A stretch of 64,000 nucleotides of DNA from Sorangium cellulosum. Lineage in GTDB: Bacteria; Myxococcota_A; Polyangia; Polyangiales; Polyangiaceae. Positions 49,943-58,172 of the stretch are shown piece after piece; position 1 is the stretch's first letter, and each line of letters begins with the position of its first letter. Below the pieces are notes generated by a model. It was not told the DNA's origin. It saw only the letters and a list, made by a program, of their open reading frames with translations, and ran no database searches. Position numbers and translations under genes: made by a program. The stretch covers positions 5,038,501 through 5,102,500 of the forward strand of contig NZ_CP012670.1 of the NCBI RefSeq assembly GCF_004135735.1, given 5' to 3'.

Positions 49943-50455
49943 GTCTTCTCCGAGGCCGGTACTGGCTTCTTTTCACTCGTAAAGCACACGGTGCATGAGA
50001 CGGTAGAGGAAGGACACGGGCGGCGGGAACGGCGGCGCGTCTGGACCACGACGGACCTGAGCCGGATCACGGAGGCATCGAAATGGCCTGGCCTGCGGAG
50101 CATCACGATGGTCGAGCGGGAACGCCAGGTCGGCCCCGACGACGAGGTCACGTCGGAGAGGCACTACTTCATCAGCTCGAGCGCACGGGCTGGAGCCAAA
50201 ACGATGGGATCGTTGATTCGCGCGCACTGGTCGATCGAGAATCGATGCCACTGGGTGCTCGATGTCGCCTTCCGCGAGGACGAAAGCCGCATTCGAGCTG
50301 GGCAGCAGAACATCGGGCTGCTGCGCAAGATTGCGCTCGATCTCCTGAAGCAGGACCAGACTACCAAGCGAGGGATTGCCGCGAAACGCAAGAAAGCCGG
50401 ATGGGATCACGACTATCTTCTTCGCGTCCTTTCCGGAACCATTCCTCCAGATTAG
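49936..50455 (+). pseudogene. ISAs1-family transposase C-terminal fragment
   Basis: From about 49980 the frame encodes the C-terminal half of an ISAs1 (H-repeat-associated) DDE transposase: WPGLRSITMVERER, RHYFISSSARAGAKTMGSLIRAHWSIENRCHWVLDVAF and DESRIRAGQQNIGLLRKIALDLLK. These blocks are the conserved end of the family, including WSIEN with the catalytic E. The N-terminal ~200 residues are missing; the frame is fused to the 99-bp repeat. Inactive on its own. Confidence 0.78.
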
Positions 50456-50795
50456 ACGCGCCCGCCCTGAGGCCCTCCCCGACCGACTGCGCCGTGTCGA
50501 CGGCCACGGTCGCGACCGAGATCCCCGCGTCGTTGTGGTAGTGCTTTGCTGGCACCGTCCGCGCCCAGCCGCCGGCGCCGGCGACCACACGCACCGCCGT
50601 GGTCTCGCCGAACGTGCCCGTCCGCGGCGCGAACACCGCGCCGCGGAGCTCCAGTGCCCCGAGCTTCACGGCCACCGCGCCGGAGAGGTCCACCGCGGCG
50701 TCGAGCTCGAGCTCAGCGGTCCAGACGCCAGCATAAGGCACGTGGAGGCGTGCGGTGGTCGCGCGGTGTCCGTTGATGGTCGCGAAGAGCGGCAT
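50456..50795 (-). pseudogene. Truncated phage tail/baseplate-type protein
   Basis: From ATG 50795 (MPLFATINGHRATTARLHVPY) a phage-type protein runs leftward: WTAELELDAAVDLSG, LELRGAVFAPRTGTFGETTAVRVV and WARTVPAKHYHNDAG, a pattern like tail hub or baseplate proteins. It loses homology where the ISAs1 fragment begins. It starts 3 bp after the stop of the 188-aa gene, consistent with a phage tail operon. Confidence 0.55.
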
Positions 50796-50797
50796 TC

Positions 50798-51364
50798 TTA
50801 TCCACCTCCCAGCGCCCTGGAGAACACCGTCCCGAGGTCGTCCGTCGGATTCTGGTACTGGGCCTTGAGGTACTGGATCGACTTGTCGTAGGCGTCCTCC
50901 GCCTTCGGCTCGTTCAGCGTCGCGGTGCTCCCCTCCGGCTTCGCGAGGTACGGACGGGGCTCGCGGTACTGGATGAACTTGATGTCCTGCGCCCAGAGGC
51001 CCGGCTCGACCTGGTCCTGTTGCAGGACGTCCTCGACGACCGCCGACTTGATGCCGAGTGGCTCGTGGTACGGGTGGTAGTAGTCGAGTGCCTTGGGGCG
51101 CGTGCCGCGCTGCGGGCGCGCGAGGAGCGCCGAGAAGGACTCCCACTCCGCGAAGTGCTGCGGCTCCCAGAGGAGCAGCCGCACCTGGAACTTGGCGAGC
51201 CCGTCGCCCGTGAACACGAGGAAGGCCCCCGAGAGCCCGTAGCCCTTGCGCTCATCCCAGTTCCGAGGCGAGCCGGCGCCCGTCGCGATCGCCTGGCCTG
51301 GCGAGCGCTGGCCCGCCAGGAGGATCACGTCGTACAGGTCCGGCTGCTCGATCGGGTTGGGCAT
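50798..51364 (-). CDS. Phage tail-cluster protein of unknown function
   Basis: A 188-aa protein from ATG 51364, in a TGATG overlap with the tape-measure remnant. PDLYDVILLAGQRSPGQAI, KFQVRLLLWEPQHFAEW and RPKALDYYHPYHEPLGIKSAVVEDV suggest a compact alpha/beta protein found after tape-measure genes in some prophages. The frame is intact and ribosome coupling is kept, although both neighbours are broken. Domain not recognised. Confidence 0.6.
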   Translation of the reverse strand: MPNPIEQPDLYDVILLAGQRSPGQAIATGAGSPRNWDERKGYGLSGAFLVFTGDGLAKFQVRLLLWEPQHFAEWESFSALLARPQRGTRPKALDYYHPYHEPLGIKSAVVEDVLQQDQVEPGLWAQDIKFIQYREPRPYLAKPEGSTATLNEPKAEDAYDKSIQYLKAQYQNPTDDLGTVFSRALGGG

Positions 51365-51806
51365 CAGGCGCCCTCCGGAAGCGGGTTGACGCCGGCGACC
51401 AGGTTGACGCCTTCGATCGCCTCGGCCACGCGACGAATGAAGTCGTGGCTGGTCATCTCGTCCGCGTCCTTCACGCCGTAGACGTTGACGAGATATGTTT
51501 TGCCGGCTGCTGTCGCGGCCACGCCCGCGCGCCCCGGCGCGGCGCCTCCTTCGAGCCCATCCACGGCGGCCGACCCCAGGCCGCGCGATGCTGCCTTGGC
51601 GTCCGCCGTCCCGGCTTCGATCTCCTGCGTGAACCCCAGCCGGAAGTTCATGCCGGAGCGAGCGGCGACGCGTGAAGGAGAGTGCTCGTCCAGCACCGAG
51701 CGGAGTGCCGAGACCGCGCTCCTGCCCAGATCGGACACCGCCGAGACCACCTTGGCGATCCCGTCGCGAAGGCCTCCGACGAAGCCGTCGACGAGGTCTG
51801 AGCAGC
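51364..51806 (-). pseudogene. Phage tape-measure protein C-terminal remnant
   Basis: About 145 C-terminal residues remain: DLVDGFVGGLRDGIAKV, then SVLDEHSPSRVAARSGMNFRLGF, the usual HSPSRV-type end of tail tape-measure proteins. Upstream (above 51806) the frame is lost at the left edge of the multi-gene transposon, and no continuation is found on its far side. Truncated. Confidence 0.7.
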
Positions 51807-51917
51807 GCCTTCAAGATGGAGGGGCGTTCGCTCGATTCCGATCAGGTTTGCCGAGGAACAAAAGACGAAGCCCCCTCAGAAAACTTGCCATAAGTCGTCC
51901 GAGAGGGCCCGCTCCGG

Positions 51918-52607
51918 GTGTGGAAGACCGGAGAGGATGCATGCTGGCTCGCCTTTGTCCTCGGGGACAAATTTTTCTCATGCCTCCAGGAGATCGACCA
52001 GGAGATCGCGCGGCAGGTGGCGCGGGCGGGGTGCCCGCGGTGCGGCGGCCCGCTGGATCGTAGCGACTATGACCGCAAGCCCCGCGGCGATCGCTTCATC
52101 GCGGCGACCGCGGAGCCGCCGGTGCGAAGGATCAGCTACTGCTGCCGCCGGGAGGGGTGCCGGCGGCGGCGCACGCCGCCGTCGGTCGTCTTTCTGGGCC
52201 GGCGCGTCTACCTCGGCGCGGTCGTCATCGTCGCGAGCGCGAGCGCGCTTTTGCGGCGCACGACGGCGTGTCCGCCGGCGCAGGTCCCGCCGGCAGACGT
52301 GCCGCCGGCAGAGGTCGCGCCGGCGCAGGCCTCGCCGAGACGGACCCCGGCGACGCAGGTCCCGGCGCGGACGCTCGGGCGGTGGTCGAGGTGGTGGCAG
52401 ACGGAGTTGCCGGTCACGGGCCTGTTCGTGGCGTTGCGCGGGCTGCTCGCCTCGCCCGTGGACGCGGCGAGACTGCCCTGCTCGCTGCTCGAGCGGCTGA
52501 CCGGCAGCGCCGTCGAGCAGGTCACGGCGCTGCTCAAGCTGCTGGCGCCGCTGAGCACGGGGTCTGTCGCTGACGGCGCACGATTTCTGAGGAGCGCTGG
52601 GGCCTGA
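51918..52607 (+). CDS. Zinc-ribbon protein of the transposon
   Basis: A 229-aa protein starting at GTG 51918. The N-terminal region has CPRCGGPLDRSDYDRKPRG and, 50 residues on, YCCRREGCRRRRTPPSVVFLG, a four-cysteine ribbon. Next come a Pro/Ala-rich linker and a C-terminal helical region (LPVTGLFVALRGLLASPVD). Proteins of this layout precede DDE transposase/ATPase pairs. It probably binds element ends or target DNA. Confidence 0.6.
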   Translation: MWKTGEDACWLAFVLGDKFFSCLQEIDQEIARQVARAGCPRCGGPLDRSDYDRKPRGDRFIAATAEPPVRRISYCCRREGCRRRRTPPSVVFLGRRVYLGAVVIVASASALLRRTTACPPAQVPPADVPPAEVAPAQASPRRTPATQVPARTLGRWSRWWQTELPVTGLFVALRGLLASPVDAARLPCSLLERLTGSAVEQVTALLKLLAPLSTGSVADGARFLRSAGA

Positions 52608-52707
52608 TGAGGGGCACGCAGAAGATGTAAAATGAAGGGATTCGCAGGTTGGCGTAGGGTTTCCCTCGCGGCGCACGGACAGATGACCCTGCCCGCGGAG
52701 AGGACCC

Positions 52708-54207
52708 ATGAGCCACGAAGACACGCCAGCGCGCGTGCGATGGGCACGTCTGCGCCTTTCGATCATCGGACCGCTGCTCGCCTCGCCGGCGGTGCAGGGG
52801 CGGCTCGGCGAGACCATCGCCGAGCTCTCCGGCCGCCCCTGGCATCACCCGACGACCGGCGAGACGGTCTGTTTCTCCGCCAAGACGATCGAGCGGTGGT
52901 ACTACGCCGCGCGCAGCGAGCTCGACCCGTTTCGGGCGCTCGCACGCAAGGTGCCCAAGCACGCCGGCACCCATCCGAGCGTCACGCCGGCTCTCGCCGC
53001 CGCGCTCGGCAAGCAGCACGCCGAGCACGAGACCTGGAGTTACCAGCTCCACTATGACAACCTCTGTGCGAGCGCGAAGCAGGATCCATCGCTCGGGAAG
53101 CTCCCCGGTTACGCGACGATCTGCCGCTTCATGAAGGACCAGGGCCTGACGAAGAAGAAGCGGCAGACCCGTGTCGCCCGGGGCGAGGGCTACGTGCCCC
53201 GCGAGGTCAGGTCCTTCGAGGTCGAGCATGTCAACGGGCTGTGGCACCTCGACTTCCACAAGGGCTCGCTCAAGGTGCTCCACCCGTCCGGCGCGTGGGT
53301 GAAGCCGGTCATGCTCGGCGTACTCGACGATGCCTCGCGGGTCTGCTGCCACGGGCAGTGGTACTACAAGGAGAACACGCAAGCCCTGGTGCATGCGCTC
53401 TCGCAGGGGATCCAGAAGCGAGGACTGCCGCGCGCCCTGCTCGACGACAACGGCTCGCAGATGGTCGCCGCCGAGACCACGGAGGGGCTCTTGCGCCTCG
53501 GCATCGTCAACTTCAACACGATGCCCCGCACGCCCGCCCAGAACGGCAAACAAGAGTCCTTCTGGGGCCCGATCGAGAAGCGCCTGCTCGCCATGCTCGA
53601 GGGCGTCGAGGGGTTGACCCTCAGCCTGCTCAACCAGGCCACCCAGGCATGGATCGAGCAGGAGTACCACCGCGCTGTCCATAGCGAGCTCAAGGAGACG
53701 CCGCTGGAACGCTACCTTCGCGGTCCCGACGTCGGCCGGCCCAGCCCTGGCTCCGAGGAGCTGCGCCGCGCCTTTCGCATGGAGATCACGCGTACCCAGC
53801 GCAAAAGCGATGGGACCGTGGCGGCGTGCGGCGTGCGCTACGAGGTCCCCTCTGCCTATCGCACCCTGAACCGGCTCCGCCTTCGCGTGGCGCGCTGGGA
53901 CCTCAGCCATGTCGATCTGGTCGACCCGCGCACCGGCGCTCACCTCACCACGCTCCGGCCGCTCGACAAGGTCAAGAACGCCGATCGCGCGCGTCGCGCG
54001 CTCTCCGAGCCCGCGCCGGCGCCGCGGCGCTCCGGGATCGCGCCGCACCTCAAGGCGCTGATGGCCGAGTACGCCGCCACCGGGTTGCCGCCTGCGTACC
54101 TGGCGCTCGACGACGGCGGGCAGGACGGCGCTCCCGAGGATGGCGCCGCGCTCGACCCAGCGAACCAAGATCCTTGTCTTGAATCGACGGAGGAGGCCCT
54201 CTCATGA
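52708..54207 (+). CDS. DDE integrase-core (Mu/TniA-like) transposase
   Basis: A 499-aa protein; ggagagga lies just before the ATG. The N-terminal ~150 residues include helix-turn-helix-like segments (SAKTIERWYYAARSE, YATICRFMKDQGLTKKKRQ). The retroviral-integrase-type core carries D in LWHLDFHKG, D in LLDDNGSQMVA and E in GKQESFWGPIEK. A beta-barrel-like domain (GTVAACGVRYEVPSAY) follows, as in MuA/TniA. The stop overlaps the ATPase start. Confidence 0.85.
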   Translation: MSHEDTPARVRWARLRLSIIGPLLASPAVQGRLGETIAELSGRPWHHPTTGETVCFSAKTIERWYYAARSELDPFRALARKVPKHAGTHPSVTPALAAALGKQHAEHETWSYQLHYDNLCASAKQDPSLGKLPGYATICRFMKDQGLTKKKRQTRVARGEGYVPREVRSFEVEHVNGLWHLDFHKGSLKVLHPSGAWVKPVMLGVLDDASRVCCHGQWYYKENTQALVHALSQGIQKRGLPRALLDDNGSQMVAAETTEGLLRLGIVNFNTMPRTPAQNGKQESFWGPIEKRLLAMLEGVEGLTLSLLNQATQAWIEQEYHRAVHSELKETPLERYLRGPDVGRPSPGSEELRRAFRMEITRTQRKSDGTVAACGVRYEVPSAYRTLNRLRLRVARWDLSHVDLVDPRTGAHLTTLRPLDKVKNADRARRALSEPAPAPRRSGIAPHLKALMAEYAATGLPPAYLALDDGGQDGAPEDGAALDPANQDPCLESTEEALS

Positions 54208-55040
54208 CCTCGAAGATCCTGTCCCTCTACAGTCTCATCTTCAACCCCTTCCGACCCGACCTCCCCGTCGAGGCGCTCCACGTCACGCCACAGGTCCACA
54301 CCTTCCTGCGGCGCGTCGAGAGCGGCGTCACCGACGGCGGCTTCGCGCTCGTCACCGGCGACCCCGGCACCGGCAAGAGCGTCGCGCTCAGGCTCGTGCG
54401 TGAGCACCTCGGCACCTTGCCTGACGTGACGGTCGGGACCATCGAGCACCCGCAGAGCCGCGTGCCCGACTTCTATCGTGAGCTCGGCGAGCTCTTCGGC
54501 GTGCCCCTGAGCGCCCATAACCGCTGGGGCGGCTTCAAGGCGCTGCGGACGCGCTGGAGCGAGCACATCAGCACGACGCGCAGCCGCCCCGTGCTCATCC
54601 TCGATGAGGCGCAGGAGGCGCTCACTCAGGTGCTCTGCGAGCTGCGCATCCTCGCCAGCAAGGACTTCGACGCTCGCCAGCTGCTCTGCGTCATCTTCGC
54701 CGGCGACGGCCGCCTGCCCGAGCGGCTGCGTACCCCCGAGCTCTTGCCCCTCGGCAGCCGCATCCGCCGCCGCCTCCACCTCGATTACGCCTCCCGCGAC
54801 GATCTCACCGCCTGTCTCGACCATCTCCTCGAGGCCGCCGGCAACCTCGCCTTGATGACCCCGGAGCTGAAGGCCACCCTCGTCGATCACGCCGCCGGCA
54901 ACTACCGCATCCTGATGAACCTCTGCGACGAGCTGCTCGCCGCCGGCGCCGACCGCGGCCTGCCACGGCTCGACGAGAAGCTCTACCTCGAGGTCTTCTC
55001 TCCGCCCCAGCGGCCGAAAGCATCGACGAAGAAGCGATGA
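54204..55040 (+). CDS. ExeA/TniB-like AAA+ ATPase of the transposon
   Basis: A 278-aa protein, ATGA-coupled to the transposase. Walker A is TGDPGTGKSVALRL, Walker B is VLILDEAQEA, and sensor-type CVIFAGDGRLPERL follows. The opening YSLIFNPFRPD is the usual start of the ExeA/GspA-like ATPase group used as transposition helpers (target selection, MuB/TniB role). The C-terminal helical lid is present and the gene looks intact. Confidence 0.85.
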   Translation: MTSKILSLYSLIFNPFRPDLPVEALHVTPQVHTFLRRVESGVTDGGFALVTGDPGTGKSVALRLVREHLGTLPDVTVGTIEHPQSRVPDFYRELGELFGVPLSAHNRWGGFKALRTRWSEHISTTRSRPVLILDEAQEALTQVLCELRILASKDFDARQLLCVIFAGDGRLPERLRTPELLPLGSRIRRRLHLDYASRDDLTACLDHLLEAAGNLALMTPELKATLVDHAAGNYRILMNLCDELLAAGADRGLPRLDEKLYLEVFSPPQRPKASTKKR

Positions 55041-55306
55041 GCCCCTCGGTCCGCCGCAGGCTCTACGCCGCGCGCGAGCTCCTGGAGCTGCGGCTGCTCT
55101 CCGCTGCGCTCGATGCCGTCTCCACCGCGCTCCGGCTCGAGCACCCGACCCTCGACACGCTCGCCGAGCCGACGGAGCCGCCTACGCTGTGCGCGGCACG
55201 CCATCTGCTCGTCCAGATCCGCTCGCTCCGCGGCGCCATCCGCTCCTACCGCTCGGCCGTCCACCGCGTCCTCGAACAACCCGACGATGACGGCATCCCC
55301 TTCTGA
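55037..55306 (+). CDS. Small helical protein of the transposon
   Basis: An 89-aa protein in a 4-bp overlap with the ATPase gene. It is predicted almost wholly helical (RRLYAARELLELRLLSAALDAVSTAL, then LLVQIRSLRGAIRSYRSAVHRVL). No known domain. The coupling suggests it is part of the transposition unit. Confidence 0.55.
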   Translation: MSPSVRRRLYAARELLELRLLSAALDAVSTALRLEHPTLDTLAEPTEPPTLCAARHLLVQIRSLRGAIRSYRSAVHRVLEQPDDDGIPF

Positions 55307-55407
55307 CGCGCAAGCTACCCGCTTGACGCTCCGCGTCCCTCAAGCTCCGTGCGCAAGAGCCCCTCAATTCTCGTGGTTATGCTCATCCGCCGCGCGGCGC
55401 ACTCCAG

Positions 55408-56136
55408 CTACGGGCAGGAGACCTCCGTCGGCAGCGGCTCACAGCCAGCAACGCCGCGGTGGTGGGAGCAGCACCCGCGGTGCGGTCCGTGGCAGCGGCA
55501 GGTGGGGCTCATTGTCCCGTCCCGGCACAAGAGGCCCCGCAGCTTCTCGAACTCGGCCCGCTCAGCGCGGAGGAGAGGCGCCTCCTTCGCCTTCATAAGG
55601 GCGAGCGCCTTGCGGACGTCGGGCGCGGCCCGGTCCTTAGCTTCGATGGGGTCGAGGAGCCCTCTGGCACGGCAGTAGGCGCGCTTCGGCTCGCCTCCGT
55701 CGTGGGACAGCGCGGCAACGGCCAACGACGCCCGCTCCGCCGGCGGTCTTCGGGCCTCAAGCGCAGCGAGCTGCGCCTTGTGTTGCTTCTCCTCGTCCTC
55801 AGCTTCTCGCCGGCGGCGCTGCTCCTGCTCCCTGGCCAGATTCTCGCGTCGCCAAGCTTCCTCCTGAACTCTCCGCCGCGCTTGCTCCTCGCTGCCGAGG
55901 TTTTGCCACCAGCTGTCGCACGCATGGATGAGCAGCACGATCCCGAGCATCAAGCCGCAGGCAAGAAACGCAGCCAGCGCGCTCGGGTTTTGCTGCGGTC
56001 CGCTAGCGCCGGTCGACACAGCCCGCGAAATAGGCGCGGCCAACCCGAGGGCCCCCTTGCACGCGCGGCAGTACTTCTTCCCAACAGGCACGCGCATGCC
56101 GCACCGCTCGCAACGCGTCGGGTTGTCGTCCCCCAT
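55408..56136 (-). CDS. Zinc-ribbon membrane protein with coiled coil, unknown function
   Basis: A 242-aa protein. The N-terminal zinc ribbon (CERCGMRVPVGKKYCRAC) is followed by one hydrophobic helix (ALAAFLACGLMLGIVLLI), a charged coiled coil of about 70 residues (EEQARRRVQEEAWRRENLAREQ...) and a Cys/His-rich end (CRCHGPHRGCC). It is probably an inner-membrane protein with a long helical domain. Layouts like this recur in myxobacterial proteomes, but I cannot name a role. Confidence 0.65.
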   Translation of the reverse strand: MGDDNPTRCERCGMRVPVGKKYCRACKGALGLAAPISRAVSTGASGPQQNPSALAAFLACGLMLGIVLLIHACDSWWQNLGSEEQARRRVQEEAWRRENLAREQEQRRRREAEDEEKQHKAQLAALEARRPPAERASLAVAALSHDGGEPKRAYCRARGLLDPIEAKDRAAPDVRKALALMKAKEAPLLRAERAEFEKLRGLLCRDGTMSPTCRCHGPHRGCCSHHRGVAGCEPLPTEVSCP

Positions 56137-56218
56137 GCAACCAGGCTACCAGGATCGGGAGGCGACCGACTGCCGTTTTGGCGCCCCGAGCGATGCGCAT
56201 CCGATAGCGCTCGCGCCG

Positions 56219-56229
56219 CCCCCCCCCCC
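56219..56229. repeat. C11 homopolymer tract
   Basis: Eleven consecutive C residues in the 114-bp gap between the zinc-ribbon membrane protein and the toxin gene. It lies 22 bp downstream of the toxin stop on the minus strand. It is non-coding and slippage-prone. Confidence 0.9.
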
Positions 56230-56250
56230 GCGGCGCGCTCGGCGCGCGAA

Positions 56251-56493
56251 CTAAATCCGGTGCACGAACCAGACCCGCAGCACGCGCTCCCGGGCGTCGC
56301 GCGTCAGCCGCACGCGGTACGACCCGACGCGCAGGCGCAGCGTCACGGCGTCGTCCTCCGGCAGCCGGTAGAAGTCACCCTCGCCCGTCTTGGCGAAGCG
56401 CTCGACGGCCTCATCGATCCTGGCGGCGTCTTGCCAGTGGAGACGACTCAGCGAGACGCGTGCCGGCGGGGTCCAGTCGACGATCCACGTCAT
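56251..56493 (-). CDS. RelE/ParE-family toxin
   Basis: An 80-aa protein with the RelE/ParE layout: an N-terminal VDWTPPARVSLSRL strand-helix, a helical hairpin (DAARIDEAVERFAKTG), then FYRLPEDDAVTLRLRVGSYRVRLTRDARERVLRVWFVHRI, the beta-sheet with conserved RxGxYRVR and a terminal HRI. Toxins of this type cleave ribosome-bound mRNA or poison gyrase. It overlaps the antitoxin gene by 4 bp and lies downstream of it. Confidence 0.85.
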   Translation of the reverse strand: MTWIVDWTPPARVSLSRLHWQDAARIDEAVERFAKTGEGDFYRLPEDDAVTLRLRVGSYRVRLTRDARERVLRVWFVHRI

Positions 56494-56765
56494 CGAAGAC
56501 GAGAGGCCGTGCGCCCGCGGGTCCGCATGATCTGCTCGTACTCCACCAAGGCGCCTTCGGCTTCCGCACGCCGCCGGACCTCAGCCCTCACCTCCTCGTG
56601 CGGCGTGAAGGGCCCCGCCGCTCCGGCCGCGACCGCCTCGCGCTCCTCGTCCGAGATCTGCTCGTCGTAGACCACGGGCGCGAGGCGGAACGCCCGCAGG
56701 ACCGGATCCTCCTCGTCGAGGTCGGGGGCCATGGCGGGGGCGGCGCTGTCTCGTCGGGGGCTCAT
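56490..56765 (-). CDS. Cognate antitoxin of the RelE/ParE-like toxin
   Basis: A 91-aa acidic protein located immediately before the toxin gene with ATGA overlap. Residues DEEDPVLRAFRLAPVVYDEQISDEEREAV lead to TPHEEVRAEVRRRAEAEGA, the latter like the toxin-wrapping helix of RelB-type antitoxins. DNA binding is expected from an N-terminal region, though no clear ribbon-helix-helix is seen. Confidence 0.7.
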   Translation of the reverse strand: MSPRRDSAAPAMAPDLDEEDPVLRAFRLAPVVYDEQISDEEREAVAAGAAGPFTPHEEVRAEVRRRAEAEGALVEYEQIMRTRGRTASRLR

Positions 56766-56847
56766 GCCGGGAGGCTACTACGGCTCCCCCGCAGGATCGA
56801 CGGCGCCGGGCATGGAAAATGCGCGCGGCTGGACGGAATGCTCGACG

Positions 56848-57060
56848 TCAGCTGCGCTCCGCGTCCCGCCTGGCCTCCTCCGCGATGGCCTCATCGGCTA
56901 CGCGGACGCCCTGGACGAAGAGCTCCGCGTCCGCCGGGTCGTCCAGGTTCAGGTCGAGCCGGCGCAGCCTGGCGCGGTCGCGCGGCGGGACCGAGCGGAG
57001 GATCTCGGCGGCGGAGCGGCGGCGGGGCACGGCCACGAGCCTATCACGGGGTGAGGACAT
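56848..57060 (-). CDS. Small hypothetical protein
   Basis: A 70-aa charged protein: AAEILRSVPPRDRARLRRLDLNLDDPADAELFVQGVRVADEAIAEE in outline, helical with an acidic end. It starts inside the 3' end of the preceding 59-aa gene (17-bp overlap). Unknown; size and context would suit a second antitoxin-like or phage accessory protein. Confidence 0.45.
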   Translation of the reverse strand: MSSPRDRLVAVPRRRSAAEILRSVPPRDRARLRRLDLNLDDPADAELFVQGVRVADEAIAEEARRDAERS

Positions 57061-57223
57061 CGGGCGGCCGGCTCGCTGCGTGGAGCCGCTCGGCCCAGGC
57101 TCGCGCTTGGCGCTCTGCGTCGGCCAGGATGGCCTGGATGCCGCGCAGCTCGTCGAGCACCGCCTCCGCCACCTCGACCGGGAGCTCCGGCCGCGCGTCG
57201 TCCTGCACCTCGTCCTTGGACAT
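57044..57223 (-). CDS. Small helical protein after the lysozyme-like gene
   Basis: A 59-aa protein from ATG 57223, with ggagagg 7-13 bp upstream. One long helix (VAEAVLDELRGIQAILADAERQARAWAERL) dominates. It lies 17 bp after the lysozyme-like gene, as small accessory proteins do beside phage endolysins, but no domain is recognised. Confidence 0.5.
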   Translation of the reverse strand: MSKDEVQDDARPELPVEVAEAVLDELRGIQAILADAERQARAWAERLHAASRPPDVLTP

Positions 57224-57240
57224 GATCCCTCCTCTCCGCC

Positions 57241-58134
57241 TCACGCGAGGCTCCCATCCACCCGGATCCGCCGCCACCGCGCGGTCCTGCACATCGTCGC
57301 CGCCACCGCGTACACGTCCCCGATCGTGAAGTAGCCGCGCCGCTCGCGGTCGAAGCCGTAGTTCTTCGCGTAGACCTGGCCGCGCCAGCCCTCCGCGTCC
57401 CTGATTCCGAGCTTGAACGCCTCGCCCTTGTTCGCGTCCGACGGCAGGAAGTTGAGCATGTACAGGTGGCCAGGGTGCGCGCCCTTCGCGGCCGGCATGC
57501 GCTCGTAGTACGGCCGAATCACGCGGTCGACCTGCTCCTCCGCAGACATGTTGATGATGCTGCGGATCGCGTCCTTCGTCCGGAAGCCTGGCAGGTTGGC
57601 CCCGGTCGTGAGCTGGATCAGCCCGGCAGCCGGCAGCGGGTTGAGCGCCCGCGGGTTGAAGCCGGCCGACTCGTTGCTGATGATGGCGCACATCGAGTCC
57701 ACGGGGATGCCGAGGTCGGCGCAGAGGTCGATGATCTTCGCGCGGAACTCCGGCGTCATCTTCTCCAGGCCCCGAACGGCGAGGATGCTCCCCTCGGGCG
57801 CGCCGCGCGGCTCCGGCGTAGCTCCGTGCCAGCGCTGCCACGAGGCCGGCAACGATGCCCGCTGGACATCGTTCGCGCCGGCCGCGGCCCTCGTCTTCGG
57901 CCCCACGACGCCGTCGACCGTGAGCCCCCGCGAGCTCTGAAACGAGCGCGTGGCTGCGTCCGTGCGCGGCCCGAAATCCCCATCGACGACGAGCGTGTAG
58001 CCCAACGCGACAAGCTGGCGCTGCCAGTCCGCCACCTTAACGGCTGAGGCTTGAGCCGCGAAGGCCAGCACCAACCTCAAGAACCGAATTGTCGCACCTG
58101 ACTCGGCAGAAGGCAACAGGTTACGTGACAGCAC
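57241..58134 (-). CDS. Peptidoglycan-binding, lysozyme-like protein (endolysin-type)
   Basis: A 297-aa protein. Near the N-terminus is a PG_binding_1 domain: WQRQLVALGYTLVVDGDFGPRTDAATRSFQ and GLTVDGVVGPKTRAA. The C-terminal ~190 residues are lysozyme/transglycosylase-like: CAIISNESAGFNPRALNP with a catalytic-type E, AAGLIQLTTGANLPGF and VDRVIRPYYERM. The first ~30 residues (LRLVLAFAAQASA) could be a weak signal or a leftover of a lost fusion. It probably cleaves cell-wall glycan and is likely phage-derived, like the tail remnants nearby. Confidence 0.8.
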   Translation of the reverse strand: MLSRNLLPSAESGATIRFLRLVLAFAAQASAVKVADWQRQLVALGYTLVVDGDFGPRTDAATRSFQSSRGLTVDGVVGPKTRAAAGANDVQRASLPASWQRWHGATPEPRGAPEGSILAVRGLEKMTPEFRAKIIDLCADLGIPVDSMCAIISNESAGFNPRALNPLPAAGLIQLTTGANLPGFRTKDAIRSIINMSAEEQVDRVIRPYYERMPAAKGAHPGHLYMLNFLPSDANKGEAFKLGIRDAEGWRGQVYAKNYGFDRERRGYFTIGDVYAVAATMCRTARWRRIRVDGSLA

Positions 58135-58172
58135 TTCGGCGGATCCAAGCCTGAGTTAGCCCGCGCACTCTG

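Larger units (their letters stand above)
51807..55400 (+). mobile_element. Multi-gene transposon (zinc-ribbon protein, DDE transposase, AAA ATPase, small protein)
   Basis: Four co-directional genes with overlapping junctions make one unit: 229-aa zinc-ribbon protein, 499-aa integrase-core transposase, 278-aa ExeA/TniB-like ATPase and 89-aa helical protein. The left edge coincides with the break in the phage tape-measure gene. The right edge is estimated; a weak inverted match exists between gaggggcgttcgctcg near 51820 and the complement of 55345-55368. Ends are approximate. Confidence 0.55.
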
